Origin: Lysobacterales bacterium | Lineage (GTDB): Bacteria > Pseudomonadota > Gammaproteobacteria > Nevskiales > Salinisphaeraceae | Direction of reading: 5' to 3' | NCBI GenBank assembly: GCA_002715985.1 | Contig: PBAO01000053.1 | Coordinates: 1-62,976 of the forward strand | DNA length: 62,976 bases | Part shown: one piece after another, positions 1 to 8,382 of the stretch | How positions within the stretch are numbered: the first letter of the stretch is position 1 | How the letters are laid out: every line of letters begins with the position of its first letter | Notes under the pieces: generated by a model | Told to the model about the DNA's origin: nothing | Seen by the model: only the letters and a program-made list of their open reading frames with translations | The model's database searches: none | Program-made: the position numbers and the translations under genes

Positions 1-177
1 CGGGTCGTGCCGCCGAGCCGCTATATGGCGCTGGCCGGTACCGAAAAAGAGGAAAAAGCCGAGCGCCGCCAGGTGATGAACGAGCTCGGCTGCAGCGAAC
101 TCGATGCCGCACTGCATATCGCCGCGACGATGGACGAGGCGCGCGGCATGAAGCCGAAAACCCAGGGAGACCCATGA
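1..177 (+). CDS. C-terminal end of ICE conjugative transfer ATPase (partial)
   Basis: The window opens inside a reading frame that gives 58 residues and stops at 177. It contains the stretch SRYMALAGTEKEEKAERR and a later CSELDAALHIAATMD. The tail is consistent with the VirB4/TraC-like conjugative ATPase (TIGR03744, PFL_4706 family) that normally stands at this place in ICE transfer operons. The assignment rests on gene order more than on the short tail. Its stop overlaps the start of the next gene by 4 bases, so translation is probably coupled. Confidence 0.55.
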   Translation, partial: RVVPPSRYMALAGTEKEEKAERRQVMNELGCSELDAALHIAATMDEARGMKPKTQGDP

Positions 178-761
178 ATCAAGATCAGCCCAGCGCCTGT
201 CAGGCACGCGCGCCGTTCAAGGCCGTTCAAGGCAAGCACGGCGTCAAGTTTCGCCAAGCGCCCCCACCCGGGCAGACCGGTCCTGTGCTCGAGCTCGAGC
301 ACACCGGCCACGATCACGTGGTGCTCGATGTGCGCGAACGCTATCGGCTCGCCAGCGGCGGTATCGGCTCGCGCCACCAGGTGCTGTTGGCCCTCAACAG
401 CCACCAGGCGGTCGAGCTCGCCGGCTTGTTGTTTCACTTCGTCGACAGGCACCTGCGCAACGACGCCGAAGCGCCCTTTCATCACATCGTCACGACGCCC
501 GAGCGGGCGGCGTGTGGCCCCAACTGGCTGATCGAGGACCAGGAGACCGCGATCGAACGGCTGGGTCGCCGGCGATCGCGCAGCCATGTCCTGGGCCTGA
601 TGCAGCGTTTTCTCGAGGTCTGCGAGGGCGAATCCTTCGTCAAGGAGGTCTGTATGAACCTGGCCTTGTGGGCCAATCGATCCGGGGACGCCTTTGCTGT
701 GGCCAAAGCCGAACAGGCGCTGTACCAGATGGCGATGGTGCCGGACACGGTTGGGAACTGA
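174..761 (+). CDS. Hypothetical ICE transfer-operon protein, 195 aa
   Basis: A soluble 195-residue protein with no signal peptide and no membrane segment. It starts with an ATGA overlap on the upstream ATPase and stops 10 bases before the next gene, so it belongs to the transfer operon. No motif I recognise is present. The C-terminal half (LMQRFLEVCEGESFVKEVCMN) looks helical. The same slot in related elements is usually annotated only as a hypothetical protein. The function is unknown. Confidence 0.75.
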   Translation: MNQDQPSACQARAPFKAVQGKHGVKFRQAPPPGQTGPVLELEHTGHDHVVLDVRERYRLASGGIGSRHQVLLALNSHQAVELAGLLFHFVDRHLRNDAEAPFHHIVTTPERAACGPNWLIEDQETAIERLGRRRSRSHVLGLMQRFLEVCEGESFVKEVCMNLALWANRSGDAFAVAKAEQALYQMAMVPDTVGN

Positions 762-771
762 TGGGGCAACG

Positions 772-1170
772 ATGACACGCGTTGTTGACGCAATCACCGG
801 AATCGCCCTGCTGGCCGCGGCGTTCGCGGCCACGGCCGGTACCGAGGTCTTCACCGTCGCCGGCGTGCCGGTGACCCATGTGCCGGACAACGCGACGGTG
901 GTCGAACTCGACAAGCCGTCCCGGCTCGACAAGCAGCTGTCACAGGGCCTGCCCGACAAGAAGGATGCCGCGGCACGGGCGGTCCAGAAACGCGTGGCCG
1001 GCTTCAAGAAAGCGTATGGCGAGGCTTATAGCGGGCTCATGCGGGCCTGGCGGCTCGGTGTGACGAAAGTCCCGGCGGTCGTGGTCGACGGCACCTACGT
1101 CGTCTATGGCCAGCCGGACGTGACGGCCGCGGTCGCCGAGATCCGCCGGGCCGAAACCAGGGAGAAATGA
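772..1170 (+). CDS. Integrating conjugative element protein, TIGR03757 (PFL_4709) family
   Basis: A 132-residue exported protein. The N-terminus (MTRVVDAITGIALLAAAFAA) is a signal peptide. The mature part ends with RLGVTKVPAVVVDGTYVVYG, the cis-Pro strand of a thioredoxin-like fold, as in the TIGR03757 family. No CxxC is present, so it is unlikely to be a redox enzyme by itself. The start at 772 is preferred over an upstream in-frame ATG at 694 because the signal peptide begins there. It overlaps the following TIGR03756 gene by 4 bases. It presumably acts in the periplasmic part of the mating apparatus. Confidence 0.85.
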   Translation: MTRVVDAITGIALLAAAFAATAGTEVFTVAGVPVTHVPDNATVVELDKPSRLDKQLSQGLPDKKDAAARAVQKRVAGFKKAYGEAYSGLMRAWRLGVTKVPAVVVDGTYVVYGQPDVTAAVAEIRRAETREK

Positions 1171-2123
1171 TCATGACCGATCGACGTGTCCCGATCCTGT
1201 TGTTTGCCGGGCTCACATTGCTGGTGAGCGCGTCCGTCGTGCCGCGGCCGGCCCAGGCCATCGATACTGGCACGATCGTCGCATCGGCGGCGTCCTGGGC
1301 CTGTTTGGATTACCAGGTGACCGGCGTCTGTGTCTGGCTGACCTGTACCCCGTTCGGCTGCTATACGCAGACCAGCGTCAAGGTCCGGCATTACATGCCG
1401 GAGCTCGTGGTCTCGGTTTATCAGCAAAGCGGCGATAACCCGTGGTCGGTTATCTCGCCCCTGGCCCCGTCGAACGCGACCGCCGAAGGCGGCGGGAATC
1501 GCACGGAAGGCTGGGCCGGCCGAGACCACAAGATGCTGCGGTTCAAGAATGCCGACGCAGTCGGCCATCCCGCCGCGGCCGGCTTCGATCTGCTGTCGAG
1601 TGTGGGCTACACCTGTGAGGCGGCGGCGACCCCGATGCAGCCCTATTTCCTGTCGGTATTCGATTCTCTGGCCTGGCGGGCGGGGGTGCCGGAATCGGCC
1701 TATCCCGAAGCGCTGACACCCGGCGCACGAACCATCAGCCAGACTGGCGACCAGTGGGGCCACGTCTATCCGCGCTCGGGCTTCGTCACGCAGAGCAACG
1801 ATTACAAGGCCGCAGCCGTGATCGCCCAGCGCGTGGCGGATTTCGTCACTCGATCCGGCCAGCCGCATGTCTATACGCCGCTACAGGGTCACGACAAACC
1901 AGGTTACTGGGCACCGGGCCCGGTCAGGGAAGGCGATGGGTCGACCGGCAAGTGGCAACGGCTGCAACCGAACCTGACGAAGTCGTGCTCGGTGTTCCCC
2001 GATCGCGGTATCGCCGCGAGCTATTCAAACGTGCTCGCCGACGACGGCGACTATGTCTGGGCGCTGTGGCGCCCTTACGAATGCTGCAAGCGGCGCGGCG
2101 AAGAACTGATCTTTGCCAGTTAG
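1167..2123 (+). CDS. Integrating conjugative element protein, TIGR03756 (PFL_4710) family
   Basis: A 318-residue protein with a signal peptide (residues ~1-31, ending VVPRPAQA). The mature part has Cys pairs near the start (WACLDYQVTGVCVWLTCTPFGCY) typical of the TraU-like PFL_4710 family. The C-terminus also has paired cysteines (ECCKRRGEE). In F-type systems the TraU-like component is a periplasmic mating-pair factor stabilised by disulfides, and I infer the same here. A second ATG two codons in (1173) is possible. It lies between the TIGR03757 gene and a small lipoprotein gene in one operon. Confidence 0.88.
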   Translation: MIMTDRRVPILLFAGLTLLVSASVVPRPAQAIDTGTIVASAASWACLDYQVTGVCVWLTCTPFGCYTQTSVKVRHYMPELVVSVYQQSGDNPWSVISPLAPSNATAEGGGNRTEGWAGRDHKMLRFKNADAVGHPAAAGFDLLSSVGYTCEAAATPMQPYFLSVFDSLAWRAGVPESAYPEALTPGARTISQTGDQWGHVYPRSGFVTQSNDYKAAAVIAQRVADFVTRSGQPHVYTPLQGHDKPGYWAPGPVREGDGSTGKWQRLQPNLTKSCSVFPDRGIAASYSNVLADDGDYVWALWRPYECCKRRGEELIFAS

Positions 2124-2133
2124 GGAGATAACA

Positions 2134-2553
2134 ATGAACAACGACACTCACTGGGGTCTGCGCACGGCCATGATGGCAATGCTGATCGCCGGGATCGCAT
2201 TGCTGGCCGGTTGCGGATCCGACGTCGGGCCGTCGGTCGACAAGGTGCGTCTGGATCTACTCGACCGGATGAACCAGATGTATGGCGGGCTGCTCGAGAC
2301 CCATGACTTCGAGATCGATGAACGTCAGGTGCTAAGTGAGGACCGGGTGAAGTTTCATATCGTCGCCAGCTTCAAGCTCGATCCCGAACGTGCCCAACAG
2401 GTCCGGTCCTCTCACTCGAAAACGATCCGTCAGCAATTCGCGTTGCGCAAAGCCGGGACACTGCAGGGCAAGGACGAACGCGCAACCTTGATTTACAAGC
2501 GCACCGGACAAGGCGCCTGGCAGATCTACAACGTGCAGCAGGGTTACCAATAG
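2134..2553 (+). CDS. Small lipoprotein in ICE transfer operon
   Basis: A 139-residue protein with a clear lipobox (IALLAGC), so it is likely lipid-anchored at residue C25. GGGAGA lies 6 bases before the ATG at 2134 and decides the start over an in-frame ATG at 2113 inside the previous gene. The mature part has no known motif but looks like a compact alpha/beta domain ending YKRTGQGAWQIYNVQQGYQ. It is inserted between the TIGR03756 and TIGR03755 genes, a position not always occupied in related ICEs. It may be an outer-membrane part of the mating channel; that is inference. Confidence 0.75.
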   Translation: MNNDTHWGLRTAMMAMLIAGIALLAGCGSDVGPSVDKVRLDLLDRMNQMYGGLLETHDFEIDERQVLSEDRVKFHIVASFKLDPERAQQVRSSHSKTIRQQFALRKAGTLQGKDERATLIYKRTGQGAWQIYNVQQGYQ

Positions 2554-2563
2554 AGGCATCGTC

Positions 2564-4033
2564 ATGATTACGAGGTTCCGAACAGTCGTGACGTCACTCG
2601 TTCGACATCGATCATGGGTGGGCGTATCGCTCTGTTTGCTGTGCCTGGCACTGCCAGCGACGGGCTGGACCGCCTCCGGCGACGATCTGTACTACCGGAT
2701 CGGCGGCGGAGGGCCGGTGAGCGCGTCGGCCGGCCGGGGCTATCAGCCCGGGCAACTCGGTTTAGGGATCAACTGGAACCAGGGTTCGGCCTGCAGTGGG
2801 CTCGATCCCCAAGCCACCGTCGCCAATCAGCTCAACGGCGCGACCCGTGGTTTTCAGAATATGATGGGCTCGGTGGTGCAGAACGCCACCGGTGCGGTCG
2901 CGGCCCTGCCGGCGATGATCATCCAGCGCGCCGCGCCGGGCCTTTATGACCTGCTGTCGAACGGTGTGCTGCAAGGCCGGCTGGACTTCAATAAAGCCAA
3001 GACATCCTGCAAAGCCATGGCCAAACGTGCGGCGGACGCCATTACATCGGGCGGCTGGCAGCAACAGGCCCAGGCGGAGAACTGGGAGAACACCGCCGCG
3101 ACCAACGGCGATGCGGTGGCCGCCGAACAGACTGTCGAGTCGCAAGGCGGCGACAAGGGCGTGACCTGGGTTGGCGGCGAAAAGCGCGGCGGCACCGCGC
3201 AAGCGCCGGTCGAGGTCACACACGATACCGCCGTCGCCGGCTACAACATTCTGCACGGCCGCACGGATCCAACCAGCACGCAGCCGGTCTCCGGTGGTGG
3301 CCAAGGCTGGGGCAGCGTGCCGACATCCAGCGGCTCGTGGCCCGGCAGCGGCGGCTCGGGGTCGAACGGAGGATCGGGCAGCATGGGCAGCGGTTGTCAC
3401 GGCGGCATGTGCACGGTCTGGGGCTCGCCTACCGAGGCGTCGCAATGGATTACCGACGTCGTCGGGGAGAGACAGATCCGGACCTGCAGCGGCTGCGAGA
3501 AAGTGCAGTCGAAGTCCGGTACCGGCCTGATGCGTGCCCTCGAGGACCAGCAAGACAAGATCGAAACCAAGCTGACGGCCATGGCCAACGGCAGCCAGCC
3601 GATCACCGATGCCAATCTGCGGGCGGTCTCGGCCGGTGCGACGCTGTCGGTGTCCCGCGGTGTCATCAAGTCGCTGCAGCATGATCCACAAGGCGAGCTC
3701 CTGACGCATCGGCTGGCATCCGAGATGGCCTTGGCGCGAACCCTCACGCAGGCCCTCTGGGCACGGCGGATCATGCTGGCCGGCGCGGACGAGCCCGGTA
3801 TTGCCAACAACAAGGAGGGTCAGGACGCGATCAACGGCGAATTGACCCGTCTCGACCGCGGTATCGAGGCATTGCGGACCGAGATGGAAGTCCGTCGGTC
3901 GCTGGCCCACAACGCCGCCACGATGGCCCTGACCCGCAACCAGGGCAGCGCCGATCGCGGTACGCCCGCCAACACGGAGGCAGGTGATCGCGAGATCGAC
4001 AGCCGAGGGGCCATCGATGGCAATAACCCATAA
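2564..4033 (+). CDS. Integrating conjugative element protein, TIGR03755 (PFL_4711) family
   Basis: A 489-residue exported protein with an N-terminal hydrophobic signal segment (residues ~18-36). The family features seen are DDLYYRIGGG near the mature N-terminus, a Gly/Ser-rich linker (residues ~245-280) with CHGGMC, then RTCSGCEKVQSKSGTGL and long C-terminal helices. TIGR03755 is the TraH-like member of the ICE transfer set and acts in the periplasm in mating-pair formation. The 3' end overlaps the next gene by 17 bases. Confidence 0.9.
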   Translation: MITRFRTVVTSLVRHRSWVGVSLCLLCLALPATGWTASGDDLYYRIGGGGPVSASAGRGYQPGQLGLGINWNQGSACSGLDPQATVANQLNGATRGFQNMMGSVVQNATGAVAALPAMIIQRAAPGLYDLLSNGVLQGRLDFNKAKTSCKAMAKRAADAITSGGWQQQAQAENWENTAATNGDAVAAEQTVESQGGDKGVTWVGGEKRGGTAQAPVEVTHDTAVAGYNILHGRTDPTSTQPVSGGGQGWGSVPTSSGSWPGSGGSGSNGGSGSMGSGCHGGMCTVWGSPTEASQWITDVVGERQIRTCSGCEKVQSKSGTGLMRALEDQQDKIETKLTAMANGSQPITDANLRAVSAGATLSVSRGVIKSLQHDPQGELLTHRLASEMALARTLTQALWARRIMLAGADEPGIANNKEGQDAINGELTRLDRGIEALRTEMEVRRSLAHNAATMALTRNQGSADRGTPANTEAGDREIDSRGAIDGNNP

Positions 4034-4394
4034 AACCAGCCGACTCGGCGCCTGGGCGGTCTTTCTGATCGCCTGGGCTGCGGTCATTGTCGCGGCGCTG
4101 GCTATCGTCGCGGTCGGCGTGTCGATGGCCGGCAGCGCGGTCGGCTTCCGCGACTGGCTGGCCCGCATCGCTCCCTACGCCCTGATCTGGCGTGTTGGCG
4201 TCTATGCCGTCGTCGGCACGCTCTATATCACCCGATGGCGCCCGCGCTTGCGCGCAGCCCAGCAACGCCAGACCGATGGCGGCGAAGCGGCTCACCAACG
4301 ACTTGTTCGTGTCGAGCGGATGTTGCTGGTGGTGATCGCCGTGATCGAGGCGGCGAATCTGCCCGATCTCATCGGCTGGATGTCGGCGGGCTAG
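4017..4394 (+). CDS. Small inner-membrane protein of ICE transfer operon
   Basis: A 125-residue protein with about three hydrophobic segments (AWAVFLIAWAAVIVAALAIV, ALIWRVGVYAVVGTLYI and MLLVVIAVIEAANLPDLI). The ATG at 4017 is chosen because the upstream part of the frame overlaps the TIGR03755 gene. Such a small membrane protein is usually found between TIGR03755 and TraG genes and carries no assigned function. It is probably a coupling or stability factor for the neighbouring TraG-type protein. Confidence 0.75.
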   Translation: MAITHKTSRLGAWAVFLIAWAAVIVAALAIVAVGVSMAGSAVGFRDWLARIAPYALIWRVGVYAVVGTLYITRWRPRLRAAQQRQTDGGEAAHQRLVRVERMLLVVIAVIEAANLPDLIGWMSAG

Positions 4395-4406
4395 CGGAGA
4401 ACCGTC

Positions 4407-5915
4407 ATGAGTGTGGATCTGAGCGTATTCGATTTCTTCGAGAACGTCGTGCTGATGCTCGGCTGGATCGTGAACAACGCGATCTGGGGCGTTCTCAACA
4501 AGACGATGCTCGCCGCGGTGCCCTTTGCCGCGCTCATTATACGTGAGTGGTATACCGCGCGGCGTGAAGGCGAGGACGAGGGCAACAAGGGTCTGCTCTC
4601 GCTCAACCGGATCGAGACCACGCTGTACGCGATGCTGCTGGTGTATGCGTTCGCCGCGGTCCCGCTGCTGAGCGTGCAGTTCGCGCCGGCGAATTACGAT
4701 CAACAGCACTATGAGCAATGCGGCATGAAGGTAGCGGGCAGCGGCACGTCAACTGGCGCCGGGGCATCCTTGGGCGGCAAGACGGCCGATATTCCGCTGT
4801 GGTGGGCGGTTGTCCACGCGGTCTCGAACGGTATCACTAACGCCGCGCTGGCCGCCCTGCCTTGTAACACCGACTATCAGTATCTGCGCACCGAACTCGA
4901 TCGCACGGCGATCCAGGATCCGACGTTGCGCAGCGAGGTCGTGCGGTTCCAGCGCTGGTGTTATGGCCGCTCCCGGACCCAGCTGTTCCGTAAATCCGCC
5001 GGTCTGGACGCGGCCACGGCCAAGGATACCGACTGGATCGGGTCGCACTATTTCCTGAACACCGCCGGCTACTACGATAGCTTCCAGTCGCATCGTCCGG
5101 TCCAGGGGTTTGCTTACAACGGGTCGCGGGACTCCGGCTTCGGGACGGGACCGTCGCAAGGCGGCTACCCCACCTGCAAGCAGTGGTGGTCCGCGTCCGG
5201 GAACGGGCTCAAGGCCCGCCTGCACGATCAGATCGATACCAGCCTTTGGCAGAACATCCATGCGGCATTCACGTCGTCGACGGCCGACGACTATGCCATT
5301 CGGGCCCTGCTGAATACGCATGGCGGGATGGCCAACGGCAATTCGAGCAGCGATGTGATCTCGGGTTCCGGCGGCGGCAACGGACTTAACAGCACGGTCG
5401 GGACGGTGGCCGGTGCCTTCGGCGCCGGGCTCGGCTGGCTACCGGCCGAAGGCATGAAGGATGTCGCGGCACGGGCCATGCCCATGGTGCAGTACCTGCT
5501 GATGATGGCGATGGTCATCGCCATGCCGATCCTGATCGTGATTTCAGGTTACAGCGCCAAGGTCGTCGGGATCCTGACCTTTTCCTACTTCGGGATGGCC
5601 TCGCTGACGTTCTGGTTCGCCCTGTCCCGGTGGCTGAGCAATAACCTGGTGGACATGCTTTACCAAAGCGACGCGGCCAAGCTCGGCTTCATGGCCGGCC
5701 TGAGCAATGCCTACGATATTTCGATTCTGACCCTGGTACAGGCGACGATGGTGGTTGTGTTACCCACCGCATGGCTTGCGATGTTGGGTTGGGCTGGGGC
5801 TGGAATCGGCTCTGGATTAGGTAGTGCCGTTCAAGGAGGCTCGAAAGAAGCGGGCGCGGCAGGCAAGAAGGGAGGAGAAAAAGGCAAAAGTATGGCGTCA
5901 GGAGGGAAACTATAA
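4407..5915 (+). CDS. Conjugal transfer protein TraG N-terminal domain protein
   Basis: A 502-residue inner-membrane protein with hydrophobic segments near residues 10-45, 70-95, 350-380, 385-410 and 430-470, and a large soluble loop of ~240 residues between. This matches the TraG_N (PF07916) architecture used in ICEs of the PFL_47xx type, where the periplasmic muramidase-like or entry-exclusion part of F TraG is missing. The C-terminal tail is short, Gly/Lys-rich and charged (GGSKEAGAAGKKGGEKGK). It is the last gene of the transfer operon in this window. The role is mating-pair stabilisation. Confidence 0.88.
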   Translation: MSVDLSVFDFFENVVLMLGWIVNNAIWGVLNKTMLAAVPFAALIIREWYTARREGEDEGNKGLLSLNRIETTLYAMLLVYAFAAVPLLSVQFAPANYDQQHYEQCGMKVAGSGTSTGAGASLGGKTADIPLWWAVVHAVSNGITNAALAALPCNTDYQYLRTELDRTAIQDPTLRSEVVRFQRWCYGRSRTQLFRKSAGLDAATAKDTDWIGSHYFLNTAGYYDSFQSHRPVQGFAYNGSRDSGFGTGPSQGGYPTCKQWWSASGNGLKARLHDQIDTSLWQNIHAAFTSSTADDYAIRALLNTHGGMANGNSSSDVISGSGGGNGLNSTVGTVAGAFGAGLGWLPAEGMKDVAARAMPMVQYLLMMAMVIAMPILIVISGYSAKVVGILTFSYFGMASLTFWFALSRWLSNNLVDMLYQSDAAKLGFMAGLSNAYDISILTLVQATMVVVLPTAWLAMLGWAGAGIGSGLGSAVQGGSKEAGAAGKKGGEKGKSMASGGKL

Positions 5916-5971
5916 ACGCCATGACAATTTTGCAGGCAGCCGCCACTTTTGTGTGGCAGCTTCCTATTGTT

Positions 5972-6481
5972 TTACCTGATTCTCCAACCGTTCATATATT
6001 CACCATAGCCATCCCAACCATTGCGCATACCATCGTAGTCATCGTCCTCGTAGCTATTGTCTTCGTCATCGGTCGCACTTTCAGGAATCCCGTTCGCGAG
6101 CACCAGGCCCAGAAGCGTTGCAACGGTCAAGGTGATGAGAACGGCCTGCCAGTGCATGACCGCCAGGACGACAACCATCGCGGCAAGTGCCGCAGCGATG
6201 CCGATCGTGGCTCGTTGGCCAAAACCGTGGCGGTGGATGGCATAGGCGATCATCGGTATGACCGTCAGGGCCGCGCCGGTGGCCAGGAAAGCGCTCAGGC
6301 TGTCGAACGCACCGATCAGGCCGGCGCCTTCGGCCCGCGGATCCAGCAGCGCGGTCAGCACGCTCAGCAGGATCCAGGCGACCATCCCCACCGTGCCGGC
6401 ACCAAGCCAGCGCATCATCGTCCAGACAGACGACGTCGAGTGCCTCGCTGCCGGGTTCGTCTGCGCACTGTGGGTGGCCAT
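5972..6481 (-). CDS. Hypothetical four-helix membrane protein
   Basis: A 169-residue protein. The start at 6481 is set by GGAGGCGATC just upstream of its ATG; an in-frame ATG at 6565 lacks this. There are about four hydrophobic segments (residues ~25-45, 60-80, 85-105, 110-130). The C-terminal ~40 residues are strongly acidic and aromatic (ATDDEDNSYEDDDYDGM then a Gly/Asn/Tyr-rich end). It is convergent with the transfer operon. No family recognised. Confidence 0.6.
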   Translation of the reverse strand: MATHSAQTNPAARHSTSSVWTMMRWLGAGTVGMVAWILLSVLTALLDPRAEGAGLIGAFDSLSAFLATGAALTVIPMIAYAIHRHGFGQRATIGIAAALAAMVVVLAVMHWQAVLITLTVATLLGLVLANGIPESATDDEDNSYEDDDYDGMRNGWDGYGEYMNGWRIR

Positions 6482-6570
6482 GATCGCCTCCGACCTTGAT
6501 GCTTTCTCGACAAACAGCGTAGCGCTACAGCGACAGGGGCGCAATTTCGCCGCTTGCGTTATCATCTCCT

Positions 6571-6600
6571 GCCACTATAGTAACATCACTACATAGTGGC
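6571..6600. promoter_or_regulatory. Inverted repeat, likely operator of phd-vapC
   Basis: GCCACTAT at 6571-6578 is repeated inverted as ATAGTGGC at 6593-6600, with TAGT and ACTA-like half-turns between. It sits 20 bases before the antitoxin start. Phd-type antitoxins bind such palindromes and repress their own operon, so this is the probable autoregulatory operator and promoter region. Confidence 0.6.
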
Positions 6601-6619
6601 CCAGTTTTGAGGTGATGCC

Positions 6620-6874
6620 ATGACGATTACGACTGTGAGTAGCCGCGACTTGAACCAGGATGTTACCCGTGCCAAGAAGGCGACTGAGAATGGCCCGGTG
6701 TTCATTACGGATCGGGGAAAGCCGGCGCATGTACTTTTGAGCATCGAGGAATACCAGCGACTCACCCACCAGCGTCGCAACATCGCGGACGCGCTGGCGA
6801 TGCCGGGTGTTGCGGATATCGAATTTTCACCGCCGCGAGTGGACATCGAGACCCAGCCGGCTGAGTTTTCATGA
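6620..6874 (+). CDS. phd: Antitoxin, Phd/YefM family
   Basis: An 84-residue protein with the Phd/YefM pattern: VSSRDLNQDVTRAKKATENG followed by VFITDRGKPAHVLLSIEEYQRL. The N-terminal half is the DNA-binding dimerisation fold and the acidic C-terminus is the toxin-neutralising tail. It overlaps the PIN toxin by 4 bases (ATGA), the usual coupled arrangement. It lies beside an ICE transfer module, where TA pairs commonly stabilise the element. The family assignment is secure. Confidence 0.92.
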   Translation: MTITTVSSRDLNQDVTRAKKATENGPVFITDRGKPAHVLLSIEEYQRLTHQRRNIADALAMPGVADIEFSPPRVDIETQPAEFS

Positions 6875-7299
6875 TGTACGTCCTGGATACCAACGTGGTA
6901 TCCGAGTTGCGGAAGGTGCGGTTTGGCAAAGCCGATCCAGCCGTCGCGGCGTGGTCGGAAAGCGTCGACGCCGCCGCCCTTTTCATCTCGGCCGTCACCG
7001 TGATGGAGTTGGAATTAGGTGTCCTGCGAGTTGAACGCAAGGATGCCGAGCAAGGCCAGTTGCTGCGCGCCTGGCTGGATCAACATGTCCTGCCGGAGTT
7101 CTCGGACCGCACGTTGCCGGTGGATACGCCCGTGGCACGCCAGTGTGCCCGGCTTCATGTGCCCGACAAGCGCGGCGAGCGGGATGCGCTCATTGCCGCG
7201 ACCGCCCTTGTACATGGCATGTCGGCCGTGACCCGTAACGTCGCCGATTTCGAGCTGACTGGTGTCGGTTTACTGAATCCGTGGGAGTTTGATCATTGA
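6871..7299 (+). CDS. vapC: PIN-domain ribonuclease toxin, VapC/FitB-like
   Basis: A 142-residue PIN-domain protein. The acidic residues expected for metal binding are visible: D in YVLDTNVVSELRK, E in VTVMELELG, and D in ERDALIAATALVHG with N in TRNVADF. VapC toxins cleave RNA (often initiator tRNA or 23S rRNA) when the antitoxin is degraded. The target here is unknown. It is translationally coupled to the Phd-type antitoxin. Confidence 0.92.
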   Translation: MMYVLDTNVVSELRKVRFGKADPAVAAWSESVDAAALFISAVTVMELELGVLRVERKDAEQGQLLRAWLDQHVLPEFSDRTLPVDTPVARQCARLHVPDKRGERDALIAATALVHGMSAVTRNVADFELTGVGLLNPWEFDH

Positions 7300-7457
7300 G
7301 CGAAAATACGCGGAATGATCGGCTTAGAGCGCTTGACGATGCGATCAAGCGTGGATTGGCCGATGCTAATGCCGATCGCATTCAGCCAGCCGAGGCAGTG
7401 TTCGATCGCCTTGAGCGTAAATATCAAGCACAAGCTGGACCCGACGCCGCTGAATGA
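7296..7457 (+). CDS. ParD-like antitoxin fragment, 53 aa
   Basis: A short frame beginning at a TTG that overlaps the vapC stop. It reads RLRALDDAIKRGLADANADR then IQPAEAVFDRLERKYQ, the C-terminal pattern of small ParD-type antitoxins that pair with ParE. An N-terminal DNA-binding segment is nearly absent, so it may be truncated or may be one of the short antitoxins. It overlaps a ParE start remnant by 4 bases. Its expression probably depends on read-through from vapC. Confidence 0.55.
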   Translation: MSENTRNDRLRALDDAIKRGLADANADRIQPAEAVFDRLERKYQAQAGPDAAE

Positions 7458-7525
7458 TCGTCGAGACGGCCAAAGGCGATCTGGAAGCCATCGCGGCAAC
7501 CCTCTCCCCCAACTGCCTAGCATAG
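7454..7525 (+). pseudogene. ParE toxin start remnant
   Basis: The ATG at 7454 overlaps the stop of the ParD-like frame. It encodes MIVETAKGDLEAIAATL and stops after 23 residues. The pattern A-x-x-DLEAI is the start of RelE/ParE toxins, so this is what remains of a parE gene. The rest is missing; from 7526 an unrelated convergent parE follows. Confidence 0.45.
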
Positions 7526-7553
7526 CTGGCGGTCGGTCGGGACGCCTACGTTT

Positions 7554-7850
7554 TTACAACCGCATCTTCGGATCCATGGTCGCATGCAGTACGCGCACAA
7601 TTTCCAAATCCTCGACCCGCATGCGATACCAAACGATATGCGAGCCCATGGGAGCGCTGCGTAGACCCGGACGGATCTCGTCACGTACAGGACCGAGCGC
7701 CGGATTCTTGCTCAATTGCTCAAACCGACGATCCAACTCATCCGAATAACGTAGCCACTGCTCGTGTCCCCACTGCTCGACCGTGTATTGCCGAATCTTT
7801 CGCAGGTCCGTCGCCGCGGCCGGCGACAGTCGAATGGGTCTAACCGGCAT
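7554..7850 (-). CDS. parE: RelE/ParE-type toxin
   Basis: A 98-residue protein with the ParE layout: IRLSPAAATDLRKIRQYTVE helices, FEQLSKNPALGP, then GLRSAPMGSHIVWYRM and LEIVRVLHATMD beta strands. ParE toxins poison DNA gyrase; I infer the same general role. Its start overlaps the end of parD by 11 bases. The family length is as expected (about 95-105 residues), so it looks intact. Confidence 0.92.
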   Translation of the reverse strand: MPVRPIRLSPAAATDLRKIRQYTVEQWGHEQWLRYSDELDRRFEQLSKNPALGPVRDEIRPGLRSAPMGSHIVWYRMRVEDLEIVRVLHATMDPKMRL

Positions 7851-8079
7851 CCAACTCGGCTTTCAGGCGGCGCCAATCGGTATATTCACCGCGGTCCAGT
7901 TGGTCGATTCCGATATCGAGCTCGGCGCGCAACGCGGACAAGTGCGTTTCCCGGTCTTCCATTTGACGTAGTGACTCGCGGATGACTTCGCTGGCGTTGC
8001 TATAGCGGCCGGTGGCCAGTTGTCTCTGAACAAATTGCTCGAAGTGAGAGCTCAAAATCACGCTGGTGGTGCGTGGCAT
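7840..8079 (-). CDS. parD: Ribbon-helix-helix antitoxin, ParD family
   Basis: A 79-residue protein with the ParD pattern: TTSVILSSHFEQFVQRQLAT, GRYSNASEVIRESLRQMEDRE, then a toxin-binding C-terminus (LRAELDIGIDQLDRGEY). The ATG at 8079 is preferred over an in-frame start 13 codons upstream because the ribbon-helix-helix begins there. It forms an operon with the downstream parE. Confidence 0.92.
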   Translation of the reverse strand: MPRTTSVILSSHFEQFVQRQLATGRYSNASEVIRESLRQMEDRETHLSALRAELDIGIDQLDRGEYTDWRRLKAELDAG

Positions 8080-8118
8080 GGCATGGCCTCGTTTCACGTG
8101 TGTTATCAAATAGTACAC

Positions 8119-8382
8119 CGACGACTGGCCGGGTGCGACATGTCTTGGACCGCGCCCGGCCGTGTGCCGCCGTGGGCGGGCGAAAGATCGCCGCTGAACT
8201 AGCCACCCCCGTAGGCCTGAACGGCGCCATCGTGTGCCCGCCGCATGCGGCTACCGCGGGCGAGTCGCCCCGAGCCCTTCCTTGCCGAACTCGGGCGCCG
8301 TCAGGCGCGAACCTTGGTGCGATACGCCGCGGGGAGCGAGCCGACGGTTCGTTGTCGAGGATTCCCAAACGGTCGATTCGGC
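8119..8382. other. Intergenic stretch, no gene seen
   Basis: No frame on either strand shows a recognisable protein. The parD promoter should lie at the left edge, near the AT-richer TGTTATCAAATAGTACA at about 8100-8116. Nothing else is supported. Confidence 0.4.

Noticed and set aside
2762-4168. 468-residue minus-strand frame across the TIGR03755 gene
   Set aside because: It is a shadow frame of a well-supported ICE gene.
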